In this document: piece by piece, positions 1 to 9,442 of the stretch
Position numbering within the stretch: the first letter of the stretch is position 1
Layout of the letters: each line of letters begins with the position of its first letter
NCBI RefSeq assembly: GCF_004000765.1
Contig: NZ_BILW01000011.1
Coordinates: 1-64,000 of the forward strand
Direction of reading: 5' to 3'
Length of the DNA stretch: 64,000 bases
Source: Paenibacillus chondroitinus NBRC 15376
GTDB lineage: Bacteria; Bacillota; Bacilli; Paenibacillales; NBRC-103111
Made by a program: the position numbers and the translations under genes
The notes under the pieces: generated by a model
Seen by the model: only the letters and a program-made list of their open reading frames with translations
Told to the model about the DNA's origin: nothing
Databases searched by the model: none

Positions 1-144
1 CTCCAAGCTGTGGCCTGCCAGCCAGTTTGGCGAAGGAAATTAACTCCTCCAACGATCCTTTCTCCTCAACGAGGAACTACTGGGCACTTTTTTACTGAAA
101 TAGACCCTTTTTCAAAAGATAAGAATTATGTTTTGGGATGAGCT
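1..144. repeat. Dispersed intergenic repeat, copy A
   Basis: Non-coding. About 110 bases (31-143) are nearly identical to 21651-21763, with only a few substitutions. Bases 1-30 match 21505-21533, so this copy is the same element without the 117-base segment at 21534-21650 of copy B. It contains the unit GGAACTAC-N-GGG at 73-83 followed by GAAATAGACCC. The left end is cut by the window edge. Its role is unknown; it could be a short non-autonomous element or a family of intergenic RNA-forming repeats. Confidence 0.8.
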
Positions 145-217
145 TTATGAATAAGATTTGTCCATAATTGGGAAATTAGACCGAATGTCAAACTAATCGA
201 AATGGGAGGTATATACG

Positions 218-412
218 ATGTCTGATACGTCAAAGGGCCAGAAGAATATCGTTGAAAACAAAACGAGCATGTTTAATAACATGGGGCAGTCAGCTACAAA
301 TTATGTCCAAAACGCTATCGAGAATGTGTTTGATTCCACACAAGACGCAACCCAAAACTTGGTGAACAACATCATGAAGCGGCGGAAATCGGGCAACAAA
401 AATGAGGTTTAA
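218..412 (+). CDS. Small hydrophilic protein, unknown function
   Basis: A 64-residue protein rich in Asn, Gln, Lys and Ser, with no signal peptide and no membrane segment. The middle part (about residues 18-53) could form an amphipathic helix. A clear ribosome site (GGGAGG) sits 8 bases before the ATG, and a hairpin follows the stop, so it reads as an independent small gene. I do not recognise the family. Small stress or sporulation-associated proteins of Bacillales look similar in composition, but nothing here proves that. Confidence 0.6.
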   Translation: MSDTSKGQKNIVENKTSMFNNMGQSATNYVQNAIENVFDSTQDATQNLVNNIMKRRKSGNKNEV

Positions 413-425
413 GGTATAAACGTCG

Positions 426-458
426 AAATAGCTGGAGTTTCTCCAGTTATTTCCTTTC
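426..458 (+). terminator. Terminator-like hairpin after the small gene
   Basis: AAATAGCTGGAG, a TTT loop, then CTCCAGTTATTT (one G:T pair), followed by a T-rich stretch. It separates the small gene from the regulator operon. Confidence 0.6.
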
Positions 459-586
459 TATAGACATGGACATCTTTTTAGCACCTACTTTTCAGATCTA
501 TCAAATTCATGTAAAGTATGGAAAAGACATCTAAGAAATAAACGTTTTTGAAGGGTAACAGACCTTTTTATACGAGAGGAGAATGA

Positions 587-2191
587 ATGATGTACTCTTT
601 ATTAATCGTGGATGATGAAAGGTGGGTTCGTCAAGGATTAGTTACAACGATTGATTGGGAAGCAGAAGGTATTAAAGTCATAGGAGATGTAGAGGATGGA
701 GAAGATGCATTAACCTTCATTCAAAACCAGATGCCGGATATCATCATCACAGATATTAAAATGCCGCGGATGGATGGTCTTGCTTTCATTGAAGCCGTCA
801 AAAACGCCAATATGCCCTCCAAAATCATAATTATTAGCGGATACAGCGAGTTTAGCTACGCGCAAAAAGCGATGCGTCTCGGAGCCGTTGATTATGTGCT
901 GAAGCCGATCGAGGAAACCCTCATGCTGGAGGTTGTGCGAAAGTGTATTGAGCAAATCAAACGTGAAAGAGAAGATCATAACGAATTCTTGCAGATGTCT
1001 GAACGCGTTCGAGAAAGTTTGCCACTGGCGCGGCAGCGGTATGTTGAAACACTTCTTACAAATGGAAGCGCTTCACAGCAATTCTCGCGAACGGTGTGGG
1101 ATCGTCTCAACATTCCGCTCGACCCCGACCAGATCAAAGTTATCATGATCAAGATTTATGACTGGGGCGTGCATGAGCACAACCCGAAGGAGCACTACTT
1201 ATTGCGACATGCCATTGGTAATCTCGCTAAAGAAACCGGAAAACATGCCATGAAGATGATTGCTTGTTCTTTGCATGACGACCCCGATACAGATTTAGCC
1301 ATTCTAGTGTCGCCCAACAAGGAAGCAGATCTTGCTCATGAGCAGGGGATTTGGGAGACGCTCATCTCTGCTTGCTGGCGGTACTTGGGAATCGGTATTA
1401 ACATTGGAATCAGTAAAAATAGTCAGATTACTGACATCCATGCCTCGTTCCAAGAAGCCGTGCAGATTTCCGCCTATGCGTTCTACGAAGGATACGGGAA
1501 GGTTTATGATGCGAATGAGATGGACGTGCCTCAGTCCCATTCACTCCCTAAATATACGCAGCCTAATGGCTGGGTAACCAGGTTTGTGCATGCTGTGAAG
1601 CTTAGCGATGATGCTGCGCTTCGTGCTTTGATTGATGAATTGTTCGCACATTTGCAAATGCATAAACAGAAATGTTCGCCGTTTGTGCTGAGAAAGGGCT
1701 TAACCTTACTCTTCACGGAAGTGGAGATGAAATTGGAAATCAATTATGCTTCAGATTTGAAAGAGGCAACCAAGAGTTTTGTCCTTCCCTACTTTGCTTT
1801 GTCGGATCTCAAGGATGTGCTCCTTACGATTCTGCTCCAATTCCAACCAGGCGATAACGCCTCTGGAAATCGAAAAAGATTTATCGAGCTCGCTGTCGAC
1901 TATATGGAAAAACATTATACAGAACCGCTTACGATGAACCGGGTTGCCGAGCATTTGTTTTTGAACCCTTCGTACTTTAGCAAAATATTTCATGAAAAAA
2001 CGGGGGAGACGTTCAGTAAATACTTAATTCGGCTTCGGGTCAACAGAGCTAAAGAGCTGCTCAAGGTTTCAACGCTTAAAATTTATGAGGTGGCGGAGCA
2101 GGTGGGTTACCAGGACTTCAGGCATTTTGTAAAACTGTTTAAAGAGCAGGAGGGCATGACGCCAGCTCAGTATCGTGATATTGGCGTCTAA
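587..2191 (+). CDS. YesN-type response regulator with AraC DNA-binding domain
   Basis: A 534-residue two-component regulator. The N-terminal receiver domain (about 1-120) has the acidic pair DD at 9-10, the phosphoacceptor Asp56 in TDIKMP, and the conserved Lys in LKP near residue 107. A long middle region follows, and the C-terminal 100 residues form a double helix-turn-helix of AraC type ending in GMTPAQYR. This layout is typical of Paenibacillus regulators controlling sugar ABC transporters. The start has a GAGAGGAG site; the ATG at 590 is an equally possible start. It is followed after 25 bases by its likely partner kinase, and it probably activates the transporter operon starting at 4125. 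Confidence 0.93.
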   Translation: MMYSLLIVDDERWVRQGLVTTIDWEAEGIKVIGDVEDGEDALTFIQNQMPDIIITDIKMPRMDGLAFIEAVKNANMPSKIIIISGYSEFSYAQKAMRLGAVDYVLKPIEETLMLEVVRKCIEQIKREREDHNEFLQMSERVRESLPLARQRYVETLLTNGSASQQFSRTVWDRLNIPLDPDQIKVIMIKIYDWGVHEHNPKEHYLLRHAIGNLAKETGKHAMKMIACSLHDDPDTDLAILVSPNKEADLAHEQGIWETLISACWRYLGIGINIGISKNSQITDIHASFQEAVQISAYAFYEGYGKVYDANEMDVPQSHSLPKYTQPNGWVTRFVHAVKLSDDAALRALIDELFAHLQMHKQKCSPFVLRKGLTLLFTEVEMKLEINYASDLKEATKSFVLPYFALSDLKDVLLTILLQFQPGDNASGNRKRFIELAVDYMEKHYTEPLTMNRVAEHLFLNPSYFSKIFHEKTGETFSKYLIRLRVNRAKELLKVSTLKIYEVAEQVGYQDFRHFVKLFKEQEGMTPAQYRDIGV

Positions 2192-2216
2192 TGCCTAATT
2201 TGGAGGGGACAATAGC

Positions 2217-3998
2217 TTGAAGCTTCTAGCGCATCTCAAATGGCGTTCCGTAGGCTATAAATTATTCATTTTATTTTTTGCAAGCATCACGATCTCCATC
2301 ATGCTCATGGGGTATTTATCCTATCATAAAGCCAATGAAATTATCAGCTCCAAAGTCTCGCAAGTAGCTTGGCAAACGATTCAGCAAGCGAATAGGCGGC
2401 TTGAGCTTATTATGAACGAATATGATAACAGGTCTTTATTGATTTTTGGCAATAAGGAAATTCAGAAAGGCATTCTGGGTGAATACCGGGACAGCTATGA
2501 TCAAAGCTATAACAACCAACAGATCGGCAAGTTTTTATCCAACTTGGTAAATGTCAAAAATGATACGTTGAACATTTATATTTTGGGAGAGCGCAGTGCT
2601 TCCTACCGGTTCACGAACACGGGTTTCACAGAACTGCCGATGGTAAGCAAGGTAGAGAAAGAGCAGGATTGGTACAAGCAGATTAAAGCGGCTAACGGTC
2701 AGGTGGTCTGGTACGGCATCCGATCGCCCCTTTTTAAATCAACGATTGATCAAGACAATAAACCCGTCTTTGTGATGGGGCGCTCGCTCAAAAACTTCGA
2801 CAATCTGAATCAAACGCTTGGAGTGCTCATCATGGAGTTTAATCCGGAATTGATCCAGCAATTTTTGTCCGAGGTTGATTTCCAAGCGCAAGGTACAACC
2901 TATATTGTGAATCAGAACGACACTGTTGTTGCTGATTCGGACGGCTCATTAAGTATGCGCCCAGCAGGCTTGAATCTTCCCCCGAATCCTAGCGGGTATT
3001 TAACCGACAGGGTCGATGGGAAAGAACTCATGGTCGTTTATGATCAATTGAAAATTAATGATTGGAAGCTTGTCGGCATGGCCCCGATTCAAAATTTGGT
3101 CAGTGATTCAAGAAAAATCGCCTACTACACAGTTTATCTCGTCATAGGTTTTAGCGTTGTGGCAATCGCCTTAGCGTTCCTATTTGCCAAGCAAATGCAT
3201 AAGCCGGTCAGAATGCTGCTGTGGTCCATGCGCAGGGCAAGAGAAGGCGACTTCGATGTGCAAATTACGGATGAACGCAAGGATGAATTCGGCATGTTGT
3301 ATCATGGTTTTAACACGATGGTGACGCGTATTAAGGATTTAATTGATGAAGTGTACATTCAAAAGCTGCTTAAAAAAGAAACGCAATTGAAAATGATGGC
3401 TTCGCAAATTAACGCCCACTTTTTATACAACACGTTGGATTCCATTCATTGGATCTCCCGCATTTATAAGGTTGATGAGATCAGTACGATGATTTTCGGC
3501 TTATCGAAATATCTCCGGATCAGCTTAAGTGAAGGAAATGATTTTGTAACTGTTAAAGAAAGCGTGGAGCTGCTTGAAAGTTATTTATCGATTCAGAAAG
3601 TAAGATATCAGGACAAATTTACAGTGAATATGTACACAGATTCCGCCATGCTGAACCATAAAGTGTTGAAATTCGTTTTTCAGCCTCTTGTTGAAAATGC
3701 GATTTATCATGGGCTTGAGAATAAGCGAGGCAAAGGGCGGTTGGACATCCGTTGGAAAATGGACGGCCAGATTTTACACTTCGAGGTAGAGGACGACGGA
3801 ATCGGGATTCAACCGGATAAAATGGCAGAGCTCACGGCTATGATGGCAAGTGAGGAGTGGGAGGGAGAGCATAATTTTGCTCTAAGAAATATTCATTCAC
3901 AAATTCAGCTAACTTATGGCAAAGAGTATGGTCTATCGATTGTAAGTACGCCGGGGTCAGGAACAACAGTGAAGCTCGTGCTGCCACTTCGATTATGA
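2217..3998 (+). CDS. YesM-type sensor histidine kinase
   Basis: A 593-residue membrane kinase starting at TTG behind GGAGGGG. It has a membrane segment near residues 15-35, a large extracellular sensing region (about 36-295, Cache-like), a second membrane segment at about 300-325, then HAMP. The His_kinase domain carries the phosphoacceptor in NAHFLYNTLDSIHW and a C-terminal HATPase domain with ENAIYHG and DDGIGI. It should phosphorylate the regulator encoded just upstream. The ligand is not visible in the sequence; the neighbouring transporter suggests a sugar or a sugar-bound binding protein. Confidence 0.93.
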   Translation: MKLLAHLKWRSVGYKLFILFFASITISIMLMGYLSYHKANEIISSKVSQVAWQTIQQANRRLELIMNEYDNRSLLIFGNKEIQKGILGEYRDSYDQSYNNQQIGKFLSNLVNVKNDTLNIYILGERSASYRFTNTGFTELPMVSKVEKEQDWYKQIKAANGQVVWYGIRSPLFKSTIDQDNKPVFVMGRSLKNFDNLNQTLGVLIMEFNPELIQQFLSEVDFQAQGTTYIVNQNDTVVADSDGSLSMRPAGLNLPPNPSGYLTDRVDGKELMVVYDQLKINDWKLVGMAPIQNLVSDSRKIAYYTVYLVIGFSVVAIALAFLFAKQMHKPVRMLLWSMRRAREGDFDVQITDERKDEFGMLYHGFNTMVTRIKDLIDEVYIQKLLKKETQLKMMASQINAHFLYNTLDSIHWISRIYKVDEISTMIFGLSKYLRISLSEGNDFVTVKESVELLESYLSIQKVRYQDKFTVNMYTDSAMLNHKVLKFVFQPLVENAIYHGLENKRGKGRLDIRWKMDGQILHFEVEDDGIGIQPDKMAELTAMMASEEWEGEHNFALRNIHSQIQLTYGKEYGLSIVSTPGSGTTVKLVLPLRL

Positions 3999-4063
3999 CG
4001 AAAACCGTGAACGAACAAAAATAATACACTAAAAACAAAAATCCCCACGTTTAAAGGAGGCCT

Positions 4064-4077
4064 TGAAAGCGCCTACA
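4064..4077 (+). promoter_or_regulatory. Candidate cre (CcpA) site before transporter operon
   Basis: TGAAAGCGCCTACA matches the cre consensus TGWAANCGNTNWCA except for one position. It lies 48 bases before the start of the binding-protein gene, where CcpA could impose carbon catabolite repression. It was found by eye only. Confidence 0.4.
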
Positions 4078-4124
4078 ATAAAGGTGAGCTCATCAGCGAG
4101 TGAGAAACTTAAAGGAGGATCAAT

Positions 4125-5531
4125 ATGAATAATAGAAAAAAACGTATCGATTGGCAAAGCAAAAAGTTGATTGCACTCCCCCTCTCAGCAGCACTGGCAA
4201 TTACTCTGACAGCGGCCGGCTGCAGTTCCACGAACACCGCATCGAGCAGTCCAAGTACCAAAGGAACAGACACAAAGAGCACAGACGCCAGCACACCTAA
4301 AGCGGCTACAAGTTCAGGAGATCCGGTTACCATTGATTTTTGGTTTCCGTGGGGCGGAGACTATCAGAAGGATTTTAAAGCTACGGTAGTAGACGTATTT
4401 GAGAAGCAGCATCCTAACATAAAAGTGAAAATGACCTTCGTGGAGACAACAGGCCAAACACAAGCCTCTGATAAATTGTTGACGGCTATTGCCGGCGGAA
4501 ATCCGCCTGATGTCGCTTTGTTCGACCGATTCTTGATCGGTTCTTGGGCGGCCAAAGGCTCGCTGACAGACTTATCGGGTTATGTGAAGAGCAGCGGAAT
4601 ATCTCCAGATGATTATTATAAAGGGCTTTGGGCCGAAACGGTTTATAAAGACAAAGTTTACGCATTACCATGGGGTACGGATAATCGCGGAATGTTCTAC
4701 AACAAAACGCTGATGAAAGAAGCGGGACTTGATCCGAATAAGCCGCCTACAACGATCGCAGAGTTAGATCAAATGGCGGAGAAAATTTTCAAAAAAGGAA
4801 GCAACGGAAAATATTCGCAAATCGGTTTCATCCCATGGATGAACCAAGGATACTTATTCACGCACGCATGGAACTTTGGCGGGAAGTGGGAAGATAGCAG
4901 CCATAACTTGACGCCAAACGATCCGCAGAACGTTAAAGCGCTTGCATGGATGGCCGACTATGCGAAAAAGTATGACATCGGGAACTTGACCAGTTTCTCC
5001 GATGCCATGGGGCAAACCGGTATGAATCCATTCTGGACGGGTAAGGTTGGTTTCGAATTTGATGGCAACTGGATTTTGAATGATTTGGCGAAATACAAAT
5101 TGAACTTCGATTGGGGCGTTGCCCCAATGCCTGTAGCAGATGGCGCTAAACCGACGACTTGGGCTGGCGGTTGGTCCTACGTTATTCCGAAGGGCTCCAA
5201 GCATGAGAAGGAAGCATGGGAATTCGTCAAGTTCGTCGCGCACAAGGAAGGTACGCTGCTCTACGCCAAACGTCCGAAAGCCGGAAATGATATTACGGCA
5301 ATGCCGCAAGTGAATGAAGAGTTGAAGCTGTCTGATAACCCGAACTTAAAGGTATTTCTTGACTTAATGCCAAATGCATACACAAGACCGGTATCCCCTG
5401 TAGGCGCCTTCTTGTGGAATGAATCCATCAGGGTACAAGATTTGGCGATTCATGGCAAAGGCGATGCCAAAACGCTGCTTGATGAAGTGAAAAAGAATGT
5501 GGACACGGAATTGGCTAAAGTTGGAAACTAG
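4125..5531 (+). CDS. Sugar ABC transporter substrate-binding lipoprotein
   Basis: A 468-residue extracellular solute-binding protein of family 1. The basic start, hydrophobic stretch and lipobox TAAGC give Cys33 as the lipidated residue, followed by a Ser/Thr-rich linker to about residue 65. The mature domain has family hallmarks such as the early FWFPWGG strand, AGGNPPDVALFDRF, and the late GGWSYVIPKGSKHEKEAWEF block. It anchors outside the membrane and delivers sugar to the permeases encoded next. The ribosome site is AAAGGAGG. No ATPase gene lies in this operon, so a shared MsmX-like ATPase is expected elsewhere. Confidence 0.95.
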   Translation: MNNRKKRIDWQSKKLIALPLSAALAITLTAAGCSSTNTASSSPSTKGTDTKSTDASTPKAATSSGDPVTIDFWFPWGGDYQKDFKATVVDVFEKQHPNIKVKMTFVETTGQTQASDKLLTAIAGGNPPDVALFDRFLIGSWAAKGSLTDLSGYVKSSGISPDDYYKGLWAETVYKDKVYALPWGTDNRGMFYNKTLMKEAGLDPNKPPTTIAELDQMAEKIFKKGSNGKYSQIGFIPWMNQGYLFTHAWNFGGKWEDSSHNLTPNDPQNVKALAWMADYAKKYDIGNLTSFSDAMGQTGMNPFWTGKVGFEFDGNWILNDLAKYKLNFDWGVAPMPVADGAKPTTWAGGWSYVIPKGSKHEKEAWEFVKFVAHKEGTLLYAKRPKAGNDITAMPQVNEELKLSDNPNLKVFLDLMPNAYTRPVSPVGAFLWNESIRVQDLAIHGKGDAKTLLDEVKKNVDTELAKVGN

Positions 5532-5546
5532 ATTCTAGAAAAATAG

Positions 5547-5580
5547 GAGGCAGGGCATTGTGCATGGCCCTGCCTCTTTT
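5547..5580 (+). terminator. Intercistronic hairpin after binding-protein gene
   Basis: GAGGCAGGGC pairs perfectly with GCCCTGCCTC, and four T follow. It lies inside the operon, so it probably works as a partial terminator or 3' stabiliser that keeps the binding protein in excess over the permeases. Confidence 0.65.
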
Positions 5581-5603
5581 ACTTAGAAAAGGAGGGGAAC
5601 GGA

Positions 5604-6563
5604 TTGAAATTGGCTGAGACTGAAACTTCCATCAATAAACTGTCAGCTTCCGCAAGTGCTGTAAAGACGAAGAAAACGCGCTTCGAAAGAAAGATTTCTT
5701 TATTCGGATTGATCTTCGCAATGCCTTGGATTATCGGTTTGCTTCTCTTTCACGCCTATCCGCTTATTATGTCAGCTTACTACAGCCTAACCACCTACAG
5801 CATTCTTGAACCCGGAGAATTCGTAGGTTTCGATAATTATGCAAATCTTTTTAAAGACCAGGTATTCTGGATCAGTATTTATAATACCTTGTACTATACG
5901 GTGATTTTCGTACCGCTAAGCATTGCATTTGGCGTGTGTCTGGCGCTGCTGTTGAATTTGAAAATACGCGGTCAAGGCTTTTACCGAACGCTGTTTTTCA
6001 TTCCTAGCTTAGTCCCTCCAGTCGCGACGACAATCATCTGGTTGTGGCTGCTCAACCCGCAATTCGGTCTCGTGAATTTTTGGCTGGAAAAGATCGGAAT
6101 TTCCGGTCCGCCTTGGATCGGAAGTGAGGCATGGTCTAAGCCATCCCTAATTCTAATGAGCTTGTGGGGTACAGGGCAAGCCGTTGTCATTTATTTGGCA
6201 GGCTTGCAGGATATCCCCCAAGATTACTACGATGCGGCCAGCGTGGATGGAGCCAGTGCTTGGCAGCGAACGAAAACGATTACGTTACCGCTTTTGACAC
6301 CTGTTATCTTTTTCAATCTAATTATGGGCACCATCGGAGCTTTACAAAATTTCGTTCTCCCCTATACCCTCACGAATGGGCAGGGAACGCCGGCTAATTC
6401 CATGATGTTCTATGTCATGTATTTGTACACGAACGGTTTCGGTTACTTGAAAATGGGTTATGCTTCAGCGATGGCCTGGATTCTCTTCTTGATTGTGGTC
6501 GGTTTAACGGCGTTGATCTTCGCGTCACAGAAGCGCTGGGTCCATTATCAAGGAAAAGAATAG
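5604..6563 (+). CDS. Sugar ABC transporter permease (MalF type)
   Basis: A 319-residue inner-membrane permease starting at TTG behind GGAGGGG. Six hydrophobic segments follow a 30-residue cytoplasmic head. The ABC-permease EAA-like loop is seen in DYYDAASVDGASAWQRTKTI, the ATPase contact site. It pairs with the MalG-type permease 15 bases downstream to form the channel for the lipoprotein-bound sugar. Confidence 0.94.
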   Translation: MKLAETETSINKLSASASAVKTKKTRFERKISLFGLIFAMPWIIGLLLFHAYPLIMSAYYSLTTYSILEPGEFVGFDNYANLFKDQVFWISIYNTLYYTVIFVPLSIAFGVCLALLLNLKIRGQGFYRTLFFIPSLVPPVATTIIWLWLLNPQFGLVNFWLEKIGISGPPWIGSEAWSKPSLILMSLWGTGQAVVIYLAGLQDIPQDYYDAASVDGASAWQRTKTITLPLLTPVIFFNLIMGTIGALQNFVLPYTLTNGQGTPANSMMFYVMYLYTNGFGYLKMGYASAMAWILFLIVVGLTALIFASQKRWVHYQGKE

Positions 6564-6578
6564 GGAGGAGAGATCATT

Positions 6579-7412
6579 ATGGGAAGCACAGAACTTGGAA
6601 CGGTTCGAAAAATATTTTCACATCTCTTGTTAATTCTCGTTGGCGCCTTTTTCCTTTCGCCATTTCTATGGATGGTGTCTACTTCACTCAAAGCAAATGA
6701 TGAATTGTTCATATGGCCACCCGTATGGATTCCACATGTCATGGAGTGGAGCAACTATCCTGCAGCGTTAGATTATATTCCTTTTTTCAAATATTTGAAG
6801 AATACGCTTACGATTGCAGGCCTGGCAACATTCGCGGTGCTGTTATCCTGCCCGCTTGTTGCGTATAGCTTGGCTAGAATTCCTTGGAGGGGGGCGAAGC
6901 CGCTTTTTGCCGTGACGCTCATTGTCATGATGCTGCCTTATCAGGTCACGATGATTCCCATTTTTATCGCCTTCAAAAATTTCGGCTGGGTCGGGACCAG
7001 CATCCCGCTTTGGCTTCCCGCTTTTTTCGGCGCACCGTTCTTCATTTTCTTGCTGCGCCAGTTCTTTATGGGCTTGCCCAAAGAACTGGAAGATGCTGCG
7101 CGCATTGACGGCGCTTCAGAACTTCGCATCTATTGGCAAATTATTCTTCCGTTGTGCCGACCTGCTCTGCTGACGATTGCGTTATTCCAGTTCATGGGCA
7201 GCTGGACGGATTACCAGGGGCCGCTCATTTATTTGTCCGACGATAGCCAGTACACGTTGATGCTTGGGATGCAGTCGTTCAAATCGCAGCACGGTGCCGA
7301 ATGGCAGATGATGATGGCTACGCTGGTTATGATTACGCTGCCTATAATCTTGCTTTACTTTTTTGTGCAAAGGGCATTTATTCGAGGAATCACTTTCTCA
7401 GGTATTAAATAG
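6579..7412 (+). CDS. Sugar ABC transporter permease (MalG type)
   Basis: A 277-residue permease with six membrane segments and the EAA loop in ELEDAARIDGASELRIYWQI. Typical MalG features are the N-terminal FLWMVSTSLK and the C-terminal RGITFSGIK tail. The start is ATG with GGGAGGAG upstream. It is second partner of the preceding permease. Confidence 0.94.
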   Translation: MGSTELGTVRKIFSHLLLILVGAFFLSPFLWMVSTSLKANDELFIWPPVWIPHVMEWSNYPAALDYIPFFKYLKNTLTIAGLATFAVLLSCPLVAYSLARIPWRGAKPLFAVTLIVMMLPYQVTMIPIFIAFKNFGWVGTSIPLWLPAFFGAPFFIFLLRQFFMGLPKELEDAARIDGASELRIYWQIILPLCRPALLTIALFQFMGSWTDYQGPLIYLSDDSQYTLMLGMQSFKSQHGAEWQMMMATLVMITLPIILLYFFVQRAFIRGITFSGIK

Positions 7413-7426
7413 GAGGCTGCAATCGA

Positions 7427-8389
7427 ATGAGCAAAATTCGTATTGGTATGATTGGAACGGGAGGAATCTCCCAAGTTCATGGCCGTCAACTGCTGGAATT
7501 AGAGGAAGCGGACATTGTAGCGCTTTGTGATACGAGCACGGAGAACAGAGAAAAGTTTGCAGCCAAGTTTGAGCTTGAAGGCGTAAAGCATTATACAGAC
7601 TATACAGTTATGCTGGATGAGATCGAATTGGATGCTGTGGTGATCTGCTCGCCGCATACGCTGCACTTCCAGCAAGCGACCGATGCGCTGAACAGAGGGC
7701 TGCATGTCCTTATTGAGAAGCCCATGACTTGTTCATCGGAGGAAGCGGAGCTCTTGATTGCAACGGCAGAGAAGGCTGGGAAAGTCATGCAGGTCTCTTA
7801 CCAGCGTCATTTCCAGCCGGAATTCCTGTTCATTCGCGATGCGATTGCAAGCGGTGAGATAGGGAAGCTAACCTCGATTACGGCATCTTTATATCAGGAA
7901 TGGAAACAGTTCACGACCGGCTTGTGGAGACAAGTTCCTGAGCTGTCTGGCGGCGGTATGCTGATGGATTCCGGCAGTCACATCGTCGATGTGCTCCTAT
8001 GGACGACGGGGCTTACACCTGCTGAAGTGAAGACGAACCTGCACACCCAGGGAGCACCTGTGGAGATCGATTCTTTTACCTCTATCCGGTTTGAGGAAGG
8101 GGCTGTGGCTGGACTAAACATTATCGGATTTGCGCCATGCTGGCATGAAACCTATGTGTTTTGCGGGGAAAATGGAGGAATTTTTTACGATAATGGTAAA
8201 ATTACGATCCAGCGCTTTGGAGAAAAACCGATTGTTCCTGAGTTGCCTAAACAAACGACGAATCAGGATAAAAGCTTTATCGACGCCATTCTAGGACGGC
8301 ATGAGGTTAAGGTGCCAGGGACATTTGCGCTGAAAGTCGTTAAGTTTACGGAGATGATTTATCAGGCTGGCGGCTATAAACCTTATTAA
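7427..8389 (+). CDS. Gfo/Idh/MocA family NAD(P)-dependent oxidoreductase
   Basis: A 320-residue dehydrogenase. The Rossmann nucleotide site is GMIGTGGISQVHG near residues 7-19, and the conserved LIEKPMTC motif supplies the catalytic Lys around residue 97. The C-terminal half carries the GGGMLMDSGSHIVDV segment typical of the family, whose His/Asp help bind substrate. Members oxidise sugars or inositols at a ring carbon. With the isomerase-like gene 29 bases downstream, it likely starts breakdown of the sugar imported by this operon. The exact substrate cannot be read from sequence. Confidence 0.92.
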   Translation: MSKIRIGMIGTGGISQVHGRQLLELEEADIVALCDTSTENREKFAAKFELEGVKHYTDYTVMLDEIELDAVVICSPHTLHFQQATDALNRGLHVLIEKPMTCSSEEAELLIATAEKAGKVMQVSYQRHFQPEFLFIRDAIASGEIGKLTSITASLYQEWKQFTTGLWRQVPELSGGGMLMDSGSHIVDVLLWTTGLTPAEVKTNLHTQGAPVEIDSFTSIRFEEGAVAGLNIIGFAPCWHETYVFCGENGGIFYDNGKITIQRFGEKPIVPELPKQTTNQDKSFIDAILGRHEVKVPGTFALKVVKFTEMIYQAGGYKPY

Positions 8390-8418
8390 GGCTAAGTTGG
8401 CATAAGGAGAGAACTACG

Positions 8419-9288
8419 ATGAAATTACAGATAGGAATGCGAATCCCGCCTAGAATCGGTGCTGAAGGCTTGGAATCAACGGCTGCATGGGCCGTTCAAG
8501 CAGGTTTGGACGTCCTCGATGTCCCTCATTTGAATCCTGAAGTCAAACAAATATGTGACGCAGCGGGAATCGGCATTGGCTCCGTAGATGCGGTGCAAAT
8601 GGGCGGAACACTTCTAAGCAAAGAGGATGCTCGCAGAGAAAATGCGGCCGAAGCCGTCAAGAAGCAGATAACGGAAGTGGCTGCGCTAGGTGCGAAGGTC
8701 ATGTTCATGTGTCTCGTGCCGGAGGATCATTCGCAATCGCGTCAGGAGAGCTTCGCCATATGGAAGGATACATTTCCGGAGATTGTCGGCCATGCGGAAC
8801 GCGAAGGCGTCTACATCGCCATTGAGGGTTGGCCTGGGCCAGCCCCTCATTATCCGACGATTGGCTGTACACCGGAAATGTGGCGCGCCATGTTTGAAGC
8901 CCTCCCGTCGAAGCATTTTGGCTTGAATTATGATCCGTCTCATATGGTGCGGCTGGGTATCGATTATTTGCGCGCATTAACAGAGTTCGGCGAAAGAATC
9001 AATCATTGTCATGGCAAAGATACCGAAATTCTACATGATGAGTTGTATGAATGCGGCATCTTGCCGGCAACTTTTGGTGCGAAATATGGCTTCTCTGAAG
9101 GCTCTTGGCGTTATACGATACCAGGCCAAGGGGATGTTGAGTGGAGCAAGGTCGCTGTGCGATTAGACCGACTCGGCTACAAGGGCGCGATTTCCATTGA
9201 GCTGGAGGATCACCGGTTCTGGGGCACATTGGAGAAGGAACGGGAAGGTATCGTGAAAGCGGCGGCGCATTTAAGGAATTATTTTTAA
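8419..9288 (+). CDS. Sugar phosphate isomerase/epimerase-like TIM barrel
   Basis: A 289-residue protein of the xylose-isomerase-like TIM-barrel (AP endonuclease family 2) superfamily. Metal-binding carboxylate and histidine positions are visible in IEGWPGP, NYDPSHMV, NHCHGKD and SIELEDHRFW, ordered as in IolE/IolI and tagatose epimerase relatives. It is last in the operon and probably acts on the oxidised sugar made by the Gfo/Idh enzyme. The ribosome site is AAGGAGAG. Confidence 0.9.
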   Translation: MKLQIGMRIPPRIGAEGLESTAAWAVQAGLDVLDVPHLNPEVKQICDAAGIGIGSVDAVQMGGTLLSKEDARRENAAEAVKKQITEVAALGAKVMFMCLVPEDHSQSRQESFAIWKDTFPEIVGHAEREGVYIAIEGWPGPAPHYPTIGCTPEMWRAMFEALPSKHFGLNYDPSHMVRLGIDYLRALTEFGERINHCHGKDTEILHDELYECGILPATFGAKYGFSEGSWRYTIPGQGDVEWSKVAVRLDRLGYKGAISIELEDHRFWGTLEKEREGIVKAAAHLRNYF

Positions 9289-9301
9289 TGTAGGCTTCAA
9301 T

Positions 9302-9346
9302 AACCTTATCTATTCAGCATGCTGCTGTTTAGGTAAGGTTTTTTTG
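9302..9346 (+). terminator. Terminator of first sugar operon
   Basis: AACCTTA pairs with TAAGGTT, an inner CAGCATGCTG palindrome lies between, and a seven-T run follows. Confidence 0.75.
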
Positions 9347-9442
9347 AGTCAGGAAAATATATCCAAGGTGTGGCGAATGTGATAAGATATTGTCGAATTC
9401 GTATCCTGCGAAATTAGATGTATATTTGCAAGGGGGAGCCCA